Part shown: positions 10,808 through 20,850 of the stretch, in pieces | Layout of the letters: each line of letters opens with the position of its first letter | Numbering within the stretch: position 1 is the first letter of the stretch | Source: Mesostigma viride | Taxonomy: Eukaryota; Streptophyta; Mesostigmatophyceae; Mesostigmatales; Mesostigmataceae | NCBI GenBank assembly: GCA_009746045.1 | Contig: RPFO01000076.1 | Span: 994,114-1,058,113 of the forward strand | Direction of reading: 5' to 3' | DNA length: 64,000 nucleotides | The notes under the pieces: generated by a model | The model's database searches: none | The model's input: the letters and a program-made list of their open reading frames with translations, nothing else | What the model was told of the DNA's origin: nothing | Program-made: the position numbers and the translations under genes

Positions 10808-11498
10808 TGTCAGGAAAATGACCAAAAACTTCTCCTAGCTTGCACAATAAATGCTGGCTATCGGAGGAAAGTTCCGGTACTTGAAGACCTTTGACTTATG
10901 GACAAAAATGAGGCGAATTCATTGGTAATATTCGTTTAATCATTGATCCAACATAGTCTAGGCTGCGGCCATGGGGCGGCCAGCTGCCATAGCTTAGCAT
11001 GTCAAGGCTTACAGGACAAATTGCCAGAGCAACATTATGTGGAAAAAGCACACCGTCCCTATAGCCGTCGATTTAGGAAAAAATCTACGGCACAGTTAGG
11101 GTGCAGGCCAGCCGCCACACAAAACGTGGGTGGCTTGCATCAACACAGACATGATGCGTTGGGTCACTAGTATGCAAGTACAAGGACATTGCGCCTCCAG
11201 GGCAGCACTTAGTGAAAAAAGGGGTCGGCGCGAAGCGCGGATCCTGGCAAATTTGTACGACGGCTACAGTACCGGCAGGACAGTGCTCGGTACGTTACGG
11301 ATGACAGCAAACAGTGCTGGAAATATATTGAGTGCCGATTTATACTACATCGGACTTTGACCACGTGGACTGAAAATATAAGTGTCGTCTGAAAAAGATT
11401 CCGTCACACTAGTACAGATTCATCTACGCGTAAGCGTCTCGGCCATATATTGTAAATCGGCCGTAACTGTTCAGCGTAAGAAAGCCATCGGACAGAAT
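10808..11498 (-). repeat. 5' LTR of copia-like element, main part
   Basis: Corresponds to 8400-9090 of the other LTR and stops at ACAGAAT, where YR copy A begins. Confidence 0.9.
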
Positions 11499-11876
11499 CG
11501 GGGTTCTCTGAACATAGTTTCTTTATAGTGATACGGAAGGGGAGCCGCTGATGCTAGGTGAAATAGAGCTGGGTGATGTGATCGTAATAAGGTTGATTAG
11601 GCTTTTAGTGTACGAGTATTACGGATGATATGGCCTAATTGTTGCGGCCCATACCTTGACGGTGTGCTGAGTACCTTGACGACGGATTTCTGCGTCTAGG
11701 TTCTCCTAGCAGATCTGTGATTGCGGACGGGTTTGCAACAAGCAATATCTGAAGTAAAACTTGACGGCTAAAACTGTTTAGAGGCCGTTGCCGGATCTGG
11801 CCGTTGGTAGAGAGCCGTTGGCCTTGAAACACGATAAAAGCTTGCTCACCTAGCTCATGGCGGTCTCTTTTGTTTT
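11496..11876 (+). repeat. A1 split direct repeat, copy A
   Basis: Starts AATCGGGGTTCTCTGAAC and ends GTCTCTTTTGTTTT. Matches 55916-56296 and 60757-61137 with few changes. Confidence 0.85.
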
Positions 11877-11947
11877 AACGAAGGCGGCGACAGCGGTCAG
11901 GGGCAGCGTAGCTGACGCCCGGAATTCCTTTCTGCAAAGCGGCTGGG

Positions 11948-13006
11948 ATGCCGAAGCCCGGGCGGAAGCCAGGTTCGACAGGTGCTGGGAAGCAATTACC
12001 GAAAGCTAATCCCGAGGTGCCGACAGCTACTAAACAGACGGGAAAGGGCCGACTAGGCTGGCCGACGCAGAAGAAAAGGCTCCATCAGGAGCTCTCCACT
12101 TGCTCGGGCCTGCCTGAAGTGTGCGCTGCCTTTGAGGCGGTCCTCGGGACCGACTGGGTAACTACTGTCAGCCGGTGGTCTGCGGCCCAGCTGGAGTCCG
12201 TCGTTGGACTGCTGGTCGACCACGTGGACGGGCCTGAAATTCTGGCAGCAGCGGACCCAAACGAAGCGCTAGTGGCAGCCCTCCAAAGCGCCCGGGACTT
12301 GGCGGACTCGGACGAAGAGGAGATGCAGCCACCACGCCGGCCCACGAAAGGGGCGAAAAAGGGGACGAAAAAAGTCGGAAGCCCAGCCCCGAGCAAGGGA
12401 AAGGCCGCGGGGGATGTGAGGGAGCAGCTCTTGGAGCTGGCGGCTATTATTGGCAAGCAGGGGCAGGCGGGCAAAGAAGAGGAGGAGGAGGAGGAGTCCG
12501 AGGAAGAGGATTTCCTGACGAAATTGAAGGATGCGCTGGCCGGGGCAGATGGGGCTTCCAGGAAGCCGAAAAAGACCAAAGGGGTGACGCTGCCCACTCG
12601 AGCACAAGTGGTGAATTGGAGGGTGCAAGAGAGAGTGCTCCCCGAGGTGCTCGAGGATGCCAACGACAATGGAGGGGGGATAAAGAGTTGGATCATGGCT
12701 ACTCGCCAAGGGGGGTGGAGGAACCAGGAAAGCAGGAAGGTGGTCATGAACATCGCCCTGGCCATGGACACACTCTTCAAGGAGTTGGGGCCGGCAGCCG
12801 GGGAGTTGGCTGGGGTAGAGTATCTCATGAGGGTGGTGGCAGCCATGCTCCTAGTGGAGAGCCAGGGGTCAGGAGGGTGGAAGGTGGCTGGCCACCTCCT
12901 TGCTCTCAAGGAAGATGCCTCCTTGGTGAGCAACCCGGCCATGAAGATGGCCCTGCAAAGCGCCACGATGATGGAGAAGCTGGGCAAGGCCCAGCAAACC
13001 AAGTAA
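11948..13006 (+). CDS. YR element ORF1, Gag-like (copy A)
   Basis: 352 residues from an ATG at 11948, 72 bp after A1. N-terminus basic; residues ~50-110 helical; residues ~120-200 highly charged with an acidic run (EEEEEEESEEED) after Lys-rich segments; C-terminal ~220-352 a conserved helical domain (VLPEVLEDANDNGGG, RKVVMNIALAMDTLFKELG, EYLMRVVAAMLLVESQ) shared with copy B. No zinc knuckle. The position and the C-terminal helices suggest the nucleocapsid/Gag-like ORF of YR elements. The ORF2 frame (-1) is already open across its last ~390 nt. Confidence 0.75.
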   Translation: MPKPGRKPGSTGAGKQLPKANPEVPTATKQTGKGRLGWPTQKKRLHQELSTCSGLPEVCAAFEAVLGTDWVTTVSRWSAAQLESVVGLLVDHVDGPEILAAADPNEALVAALQSARDLADSDEEEMQPPRRPTKGAKKGTKKVGSPAPSKGKAAGDVREQLLELAAIIGKQGQAGKEEEEEEESEEEDFLTKLKDALAGADGASRKPKKTKGVTLPTRAQVVNWRVQERVLPEVLEDANDNGGGIKSWIMATRQGGWRNQESRKVVMNIALAMDTLFKELGPAAGELAGVEYLMRVVAAMLLVESQGSGGWKVAGHLLALKEDASLVSNPAMKMALQSATMMEKLGKAQQTK

Positions 13007-13051
13007 ACACCGAAAGGGTAAACCGCTCCCCCTTCCCACTGCCTCTTCCTA

Positions 13052-16000
13052 CAATGCCTCTAAGCACTACGTGGGGGAGAGTGAGGTCAGCACGCAGACG
13101 CCAGCGTGCAACTCGCCGCCGCCGGACCTTCACTCTACAACACAAGGTGATTACGTGGTTGAATTGGCTATGGCACGGGGGGGCAGACCCTCCGCCTAAA
13201 TCTGGAGGCGCGTGCTCCAGAGGAACGGCGGAGGCCCTGAAAAGGGTCAAGAAGCACTGCGAGTGGTACAGTCGCCGCGTAACCGGCGTTGCGACAGGCC
13301 CCGCAGAAGGAAGTGATCTAATCTATGGGAAATGTAATAAGTATGAACAACTTGTGGCGGAGCGGGTGAGTCTGCCGAAGCGCGAGGTGGCAGGAAAGGC
13401 GAAGCTGCTGGATTTGCTGGCGCTACGACCTAGTTGGCGAGAGGTGTACGCGAGCGAGCCAACTGCATCAAGCCGGAGGTGGCTGCCAGTGCGAGGTATT
13501 GGAATGTACCTGCCCCCAGCCGAGGGTGCACCATGGCGGAGTGGGGCAAGTTGATGGGGAGGGCAGCGGACGTGGGGATGGTGGAGTTCCGAGAGACGCG
13601 GCCAAAGTGGGTAGACGGATGTTTTGGGGTGGCCAAAGGAGTGGGGGAGTTAAGGCTCATTGTGAATAAGAAGTTGGGGAACGCACTGTGGGTGGACCCC
13701 CCTAAGACGGTGTTACCCCACCTGGGCATATACTCGGAGGTCTATATCAAGGGTCGGTGCTACACGGCCAAGAGCGATCTGGTCTCGTATTACTATACCA
13801 TCCAAGTGCCGGAGTGGTGGTGGGATTATCAAGGGCTACCTGATGTGTGGTCCACCGATGTCGGGCTGCCGGGGCGGCGGAGGAGGGTGTGGCCAGTGCT
13901 GAAAGTGCTGGCCATGGGGCACTCCCACGCTGTAGCGCTAGGGGAAGCCATCCATGAGATGGTCCTCTATGCCACGGGCGCTTTGGATCCTAGACGGCAG
14001 GTGAACCGCCTCACAAGTGTAGGGGAGCTGACCGTGCTTCGGAATGCATGGGGTAACCCAACCGCCCTAGCCATCGAGTACAAGGAGGAGAGCACGAGGG
14101 AGATGCAAATCGACCTTGAGGACCCCCCTGCCCCTATGGTATCCATCACTATTGATGACCTGGTGGTCAGCAATGGGCGCACGTGCGAGGCGGTGAATCG
14201 CTTAATCGCGAGTGCTATTGAAGACGGGTACGCGCCTAACAACCTTGTGCCCTCCAAGGACAAGACGATCATGGCTAGCCCGGAGGGGGAGGACGAGCTA
14301 GAAGCTCTGGGTGTTGTTCACCGGCGGGATGGGGTGTTGGAGCCGACAGCTAAGCAGCTCACCCTTGTGGTTGCGCACACTCGTGTACTCCTCGAGAGGG
14401 GACGCGCTACCGCTGAGGCGCTGGCGGCCGTCGTGGGCCGGTGGGTGTGGCTGCAGATGCTCAGCCGCACTTGCTTGTCCATATGGCAGCAGAGTTTTAA
14501 GTTCATCAACCTCAAGGGGTGGGGCCAGCGAACGCGACCTTTGTGGCAAGGTGTGCGCGATGAGCTCGAGTGTGCCATGGCGTTGGCCCCCATGCTCCGT
14601 GTGGACCGGGGGGCTGCCCTGGCTCCGGTGGTGGTGGCCTCGGATGCGTCTAGTTTTGGGCAGGGGGTTGTCTACGCTGAGATGGCCCCAGCTGAGGTGA
14701 CGGAATTAGCTCGGGCCCGGGAGGTGCGGGGTTACCCAACCCTCCTCACCCCAGGTGAGGCCATGTATGCCGGGCCTAGACCCTTGACCAAGGCCGCGGA
14801 AAAAGCCATCATCCACGGGCGATGGCGCGTCGGGATCAAGAGTCGCTGGCGCGATTCGACCATGCACATCAACGAGAAGGAAGTGCGGGCCGCTGTGAAG
14901 GGGGTGGAGCGCTCGGCCCGGAACCTCGGAACATGGGGTAAGCGGGTGGTGAGGTTAGTGGACTCCACTGCCGCTTTGGGCTGCTTGGCTAAAGGGCGTT
15001 CCTCTTCTTACCGGTTAAACAAGCAATGCCGCCGGTTGTGCGCTCTTACGTTGGTCACCGGCAGCCGCTCACAATGGGTCTGGACGCCAAGTGAGCTTCA
15101 GCCTGCGGATGGGCCTTCGCGGGGGCTTTCCATGGCTGCCTCGGTGGCCGGGTGGGTCCGCGATTTGACTCGCGAGGGTGTTCATCCCAATCCCGGGCCT
15201 CGGCTTGGCGCTAGCTACTTGACCCTTCTTGAGGGCAAGGTGAAGCCGGCTACTTTGATGGTTTACCATCGGGGTCTTAGGTCCTTTTTCGCATGGTGGG
15301 CGAGCCGGCGGGGTCGGGTTGGCAGCTTGTTGCGCGGCTTGACGATAGAGGAATACTATTGCGAGTATGTCGCTTGGGCGCACTCACGGTGTTACAGCCG
15401 CCAGTTGTGTGTCAATGCGCTTATGGGCCTGAATTTGTACTTCCCCGGGAGGTGCGGGATTGGGCCTTGGCACGAAGTGTTTTGGCTGGCTGGCGCACGT
15501 TGGCACCCCCTCGTGCCCCCCCCCCATTCCATGGGAGGCTGCGTTTGCGCTTGCTTGTACTATGGTGCTCCAGCGGCAGCCTCGTGCGGCTATGATGGTC
15601 ATCGTTATTTTCCAACAATACCTGCGGGTATCGGAGGCGCTCAACCTGTTGGTCGGCCATGTGCGCTTGCAGCCTGATGTTCGGTTGCGGGGTTCGCAGC
15701 GGGGCGCCTTGTTGTTGATGTCAGCTAAGACGGCTAAGGGGGAGGTGCAGTCTGTGGTGATCGAGGATGTCATGACTGAGACCCTCTTGCGGGCTTGTAT
15801 GCGTGGCAAGGCGGCCTGGGAGCGGGTGTTCCCTTACGATTATGCCCAGTTCAGCCGGGTTTGGCATCAGGCCACGCAAGCTTTGGGGGTCGACACGGTG
15901 TTTACCATTCACGGGCTGCGGCATGGGGGGGCTACCTATGATTTTTTGCGGCAGCGCAGCATGGCTGATATTCAGCATCGGGGTCGCTGGCGCAGCAGCA

Positions 16001-16128
16001 AAACTGTCGCCCACTATGTGGGATTGCACCGGAGCTTGGCCCTCACCCTTCCTGACGCCCTGGTTCGGGCTATCGCCGCCTGCCCCCCGCGCATTTGGCG
16101 GAGCGTCTTTTCTCTGCCTTCCTCTTAA
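13052..16128 (+). pseudogene. YR element ORF2: RT-RNase H-tyrosine recombinase, three frameshifts (copy A)
   Basis: The ATG at 13052 (MPLSTTWGRVRSARRRQ) is 46 bp after the ORF1 stop. Compared with the intact copy B, single-base changes break the frame near 13458 (AGCGAGCC), near 15450 (CCCGGGAGG) and in the C-tract 15516-15525, which is one base shorter. Domains survive across frames: RT with ITIDDLV near 14145; RNase H with VVASDAS near 14635, INEKE near 14870, VDSTAAL near 14960 and PADGPSRG near 15105; a GVHPNPGP motif near 15178; and a recombinase with YLRVSEALNL near 15620, IHGLRHGG near 15908 and AHYVGLH near 16010. The same three lesions occur in copy C. Confidence 0.85.
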
Positions 16129-16204
16129 GTTCCCTTCATTCTTGTCTTATGCGTCCACCGGTTTTTGTTTTGCCCCTGGCTTGGGTCGCCAGGGAGGGAT
16201 GTAA

Positions 16205-16415
16205 GGGTAAGGCTAGCCTTTTTGGACATAAAGTGTTCCCATGGGTAAGGATGGCCAGTTGAGGGCCACTTCCCGATGTGCTCTACTTATTGTTTTAATA
16301 AAGAGTCTGGTTACCCTGGAGTTCCACGGTTAATAGAATCGGGGTTCTCTGAACATAGTTTCTTTATAGTGATACGGAAGGGGAGCCGCTGATGCTAGGT
16401 GAAATAGAGCTGGGT
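16205..16415 (+). repeat. B1 repeat and truncated A2 of YR copy A
   Basis: B1 (16205-16336) begins GGGTAAGGCTAGCC, contains AATAAA near 16310 as a likely polyadenylation signal, and ends GGTTAATAG. A2 starts at 16337 and breaks off at GAGCTGGGT, joining copia LTR sequence at a shared T. Confidence 0.8.
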
Positions 16416-16515
16416 AGTACAGATTCATCTACGCGTAAGCGTCTCGGCCATATATTGTAAATCGGCCGTAACTGTTCAGCGTAAGAAAGCCATCGGACAG
16501 AATATAATTCTAACA
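16415..16515 (-). repeat. 5' LTR of copia-like element, remainder with 89-bp overlap
   Basis: Equals LTR positions 9002-9102. Bases 16415-16503 repeat 11410-11498, so 89 bp of the LTR occur on both sides of copy A. Ends CTAACA followed by the duplication CATAC. Confidence 0.85.
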
Positions 16516-16520
16516 CATAC
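16516..16520. repeat. Target-site duplication CATAC (right)
   Basis: Partner of 8395-8399. Confidence 0.8.
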
Positions 16521-17878
16521 AGACAGGTAGCGGTTACAGAACCGCTATTAAGAACTCCTTAGGCATGGCTCGCGATTACCCAACCTCCCCTTCCTGGCCC
16601 TCCGGTCCGCTAAAGAAGCACTGATTTCCTTTCCCGTCAAAAGCTTTTCTGTCGCAATGGGCGCTCTCCGTTGCCAGAAAACAGATTTAATTCCCAGCGA
16701 CTGTGAATGCAAAAAAATTCATGCACTGTCGATCGACACAGCTCGCATTTTTGACCCCACTCGGGGGCCCCCGCTGACCTCGTTGCCGACCTCTTCTCTG
16801 GTCCGCTAAGGGGTGCTGTCGCGGAACACAAAGTCAAAGCAAAAGCTGCTGACTGGCACCGCTGATTCCAGCCGACGCCCAGTCTACAACTTTTTTGAAG
16901 AGCAACCAACCTAGTGCCGAGCACTTAAACACTCCTTCCGTACAAAAAAAGTGGAAATACCACTGAATACGAAATCAAGTTGATTTTCAGCCCTTGCCTC
17001 CTGCGCCGAGGCTCCGTGTCCCACAACGATGACTTAAAGTTTTTACCCCCCCGAGCCGCGACGGCCCTCAAGCCAAGCCCAACCCGGAATGCAAGCATTT
17101 CCAGGTACGAGACAACTCAAAGGCAGGCCAGCCTGCCGACAGCCCAACCCGAGGCGCAAGCATCCCCAGGTACGGAACCATCAAGCAAGCTAGCCCTTGC
17201 CCAACCCGGCCAGCTGGCTGTTTCTTTCAAACAAACCAGCCATTAAATAATGCATCAGCCCCCGCTTCGCATTTAAACCCCCATCACCCGGACATTAATT
17301 CCGGGCCAGTGGCAGCCATGAATCCCAACCGCCTTAAGCAGCCAGGGATCATGGATGCCGGAAATTTGGTTAACAAATTTTAGCCCCGCACCCATGCTGA
17401 GCGCAAGGCTGGTGAGGCACTTCTTGTACCGCCATAGCCTCAGCCGCCGGCGCTCAGCCAACGTTTACAAGAAAAAAGACCACAACAATGTCACTACGCC
17501 GCCAAAGTAGTCAAACTGCCCTAGCACGGGGCTGACATCAGCAACCGAGCTTAACTTAACACGCCAACCTGAGAATGTAGCGACATCTACCGTACCACAA
17601 AAACAACAACCAATCAAATACCCTTTCCGAAAGGTTCTAATTATCATTCAACAAACCGGTTCAACAAACCCGGCCCTGTCAAACTTTAAGCGTAAGATTG
17701 TTTCGAGATTGTAGCACAATAGGGCCACTGCCCCTACTAACAATTCCAGGTCGCCAGCCATTAGCCAAATCCGGTTACATCTGCCAAACCCGCCCGGTTC
17801 AGCCGACCATCCAGGCGGCTCCCGTGAGCGGCCTTATTCCCCGCCTCACTTCGAGAAACTCTTTTCAAAGAAATCCGA
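16521..17878. other. Unassigned non-coding region
   Basis: No coding frame supported. A perfect small hairpin AGCGGTT/AACCGCT lies near 16528-16545. A 22-bp stretch from 16576 (TTACCCAACC...TTCCTGG) is almost repeated at 39817, and about 40 bp (AGCCCAACCCG...CCAGGTACG) are repeated at ~17075 and ~17140. Probably old transposon sequence. Confidence 0.4.
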
Positions 17879-20850
17879 ATACGTAGCAGCACCCCCCCAC
17901 ATTTAATAATTCATGCCATCACCCCCCCACATTTACTTATTCATGCCAGCACCCCCCACATTTATTTATACGTAGCAGCACCCCCCTACATTTAATTAAT
18001 AATTCATGCCATCACCCGGCCCCCACATTTAATAATTCATGCCAGCACCCTCCAACATTTATTTATACGTAGCAGCACCCCCCACATTAAATAATTCATG
18101 CCAGCACCCCCCCACATTTATTTATTCATGCCAGCAACCCCCCACATGCATTTATTCATGCCAGCACCCCCCCACATGCATTTATACGTAGCAGCACCCC
18201 CCCACATTTATTAATTCACGCCAGCACCCCCCACATTTATTTATTCATGCCAGCACCCCCCCACATTTAATTATTCATGCCAGCACCCCCCCACATTTAA
18301 TTATTCATGCCAGCAACCCCCCACATTTATTTATTCATGCCAGCACCCCCCCACATCTATTTATACGTAGCATCACCACCCACATTTAATAATTCATGCC
18401 ATCCCCCCACATTTCTTTATTCATGCCAGCACCCCCCCACATTTCTTTTTTCATGCCAGCACCCCCCCACATGCATTTATTCATGCCAGCACCTCCCACA
18501 TTAAATTATTCATGCCATCGCCCCCCACACATGTATTGATACGTAGCATCACCCCCACCACATGTATTGATACGTAGCAGCACCCCTCCATGCAACCAAT
18601 TGTATTTATACGTAGCAGCACCCCCCCACATTTATTTATTCATGCCATCACCCCCCACATTTATTTATTCATGCCAGCACCCCCCCACATTTATTTATAC
18701 GTAGCAGCACCCCCCCACATTTAATAAGTCATGCCATCACCCCCCCACATTTATTTATTCATGCCAGCACCCCCCCACATTTATTTATTCATGCCAGCAC
18801 CCCCCCACATTTATTTATTCATGCCAGCAACCCCCCACATGCATTTATACGTAGCAGCACCCCCCCACATTTATTTATTCATGCCATCACCCCCCCACAT
18901 TTATTTATTCATGCCATCACCCCCCCACATTTAATTATTCATGCCAGCAACCCCCCACATTTATTTATTCATGCAAGCACCCCCCCACATCTATTTATAC
19001 GTAGCATCACCCCCCCACATTTATTAATTCATGCCAGCAACCCCCCACATGCATTTATTCATGCCAGCACCCCCCCACATTTAATTATTCATGCCAGCAA
19101 CCCCCCACATTAAATTGTTCATGCCAGCAACCCCCAACATTTATTTATACGTAGCAGCACCCCCCACATTTAATAATTCATGCCATCACCCCCCCACATT
19201 TATTAATTCATGCCAGCACCCCCCACATTTCTTTATTCATGCCAGCACCCCCCCACATTTATTTATTCATGCCAGCACCTCCCACATTTAATTATTCATG
19301 CCATCCCCCCCCACACATGTATTGATACGTAGCATCATCACCCCCACCACATGTATTGATACGTAGCAGCACCCCTCCAATTGTATTTATACGTAGCATC
19401 ACCCCCCCACATTTATTTATTCATGCCATCACCCCCCCACATTTATTTATTCATGCCAGCACCCCCCCACATTTATTTATTTATGCCAGCACCTCCCACA
19501 TTTATTTATTCATGCCAGCACCCCCCCACATTTAATTATTCATGCCAGCACCCCCCCACATTTATTTATTCATGCCAGCACCCCCCACATTTATTTATTC
19601 ATGCCAGCAACCCCCCACATGCATTTATACGTAGCAGCACCCCCCCACATTTATTTATTCATGCCATCACCCCCCCACATTTCTTTATTCATGCCAGCAC
19701 CCCCCCACATTTAATTATTCATGCCAGCACCCCCCCACATGCATTTATTCATGCCAGCACCCCCCCACATCTATTTATACGTAGCATCACCCCCCACATT
19801 TATTAATTCATGCCATCACCCCCCCCACATTTATTTATTCATGCCATCACCCCCCCACATTTATTTATTCATGCCAGCACCTCCCACATTAAATTATTCA
19901 TGCCACCCCTCCACACACATGTATTGATACGTAGCATCACCCCCACCACATGTATTGATACGTAGCAGCACCCCTCCAATTGTATTTATACGTAGCATCA
20001 CCCCCCCACATTTATTAATTCATGCCAGCACCCCCCACATTTCTTTATTCATGCCATCACCCCCCCACATTTCTTTATTCATGCCAGCACCTCCCACATT
20101 AAATTATTCATGCCATCCCCCCCCACACATGTATTGATACGTAGCATCACCCCCACCACATGTATTGATACGTAGCAGCACCCCTCCAATTGTATTTATA
20201 CGTAGCATCACCCCCCCACATTTATTTATTCATGTCAGCACCCCCCACATTTATTTATTCATGCCATCACCCCCCACATTTCTTTATTCATGCCAGCACC
20301 TCCCACATTAAATTATTCATGCCATCCCCCCCCACACATGTATTGATACGTAGCATCACCCCACCACATGTATTGATACGTAGCAGCACCCCTCCAATTG
20401 TATTTATACGTAGCATCACCCCCCACATTTATTTATTCATGTCAGCACCTCCCACATTAAATTATTCATGCCATCACCCCCCCACATTTATTTATTCATG
20501 CCAGCACCTCCCACATTAAATTATTAATGCCATCCCCCCCCACACATGTATTGATACGTAGCATCACCCCCACCACATGTATTGATACGTAGCAGCACCC
20601 CTCCAATTGTATTTATACGTAGCATCACCCCCCCACATTTATTTATTCATGCCATCACCCCCCCCACATTTATTATTCATGCCATGACCCCCACCACATG
20701 TATTGATACGTAGCAGCACCCCCCACATTTATTATTCATGCCAGCACCCCCCCACATGTATTGATACGTAGGAGCACACCCCCACATGTATTCATTCATG
20801 ACAGCATCCCCCCCCATTTAGTTATTCAGGCCAGCACCCCCCCACATGTA
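17879..20850. repeat. Satellite array of ~30-bp units
   Basis: About a hundred units of 28-31 bp built on CAGCACCCCCCCACATTTAT, in two forms: one joined by TATTCATGC and one by TATACGTAG. From about 19370 a longer unit of ~204-212 bp, marked by CCTCCAATTGTATTTATACG at ~19375, 19975, 20187, 20391 and 20600, is reiterated. Because the unit is often 30 bp, stop-free frames with a 10-residue period appear on the plus strand; I regard them as a by-product. A possible pyrimidine-rich structural satellite. Confidence 0.95.

Larger units (their letters stand above)
11494..16415 (+). mobile_element. YR retrotransposon copy A (Ngaro/PAT-like, 3' end truncated)
   Basis: Order: A1 repeat (11496-11876), ORF1, ORF2 (RT-RNaseH-YR), B1 (16205-16336), then the first 79 bp of A2 (16337-16415). 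The remainder of A2 and all of B2 are missing. The A1-ORFs-B1-A2-B2 order is the split direct repeat plan of Ngaro/PAT/VIPER-type YR elements. The ORFs are nearly identical to copy C. It inserted at AGAAT in the copia LTR, the same bases that precede CGGGG at the B1-A2 junction, as expected for recombinase-mediated integration of a circle without target duplication. Confidence 0.85.
8400..16515 (-). mobile_element. Gag-only copia-like LTR retrotransposon, interrupted by YR copy A
   Basis: LTRs at 8400-9102 (3') and 10808-11498 plus 16415-16515 (5') share TGTCAGG...CTAACA termini on the plus strand. The target duplication CATAC is present at 8395-8399 and 16516-16520, which fixes the ends and shows that everything from 11499 to about 16414 came later. 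Inside are a primer site, a 77-aa ORF, a copia-type gag and a polypurine tract, with no pol. By eye the LTRs differ at one position over ~690 bp, so insertion was recent. Confidence 0.88.

Noticed and set aside
12085-13002. 305-codon frame antisense to YR ORF1 (also 56505-57422)
   Set aside because: Shadow frame created by GC-rich codon use opposite a well-supported ORF1; Ser/Ala/Pro-rich with no domain.
18307-20519. Stop-free frames of 10-residue repeats (YLFMPAPPHI type)
   Set aside because: They arise because the satellite unit is often 30 bp without a stop codon; frames break wherever unit length changes, and there is no non-repeat domain.
17879-20850. CRISPR-like array
   Set aside because: The whole ~30-bp unit is repeated with no unique spacers and the context is eukaryotic; it is a satellite.
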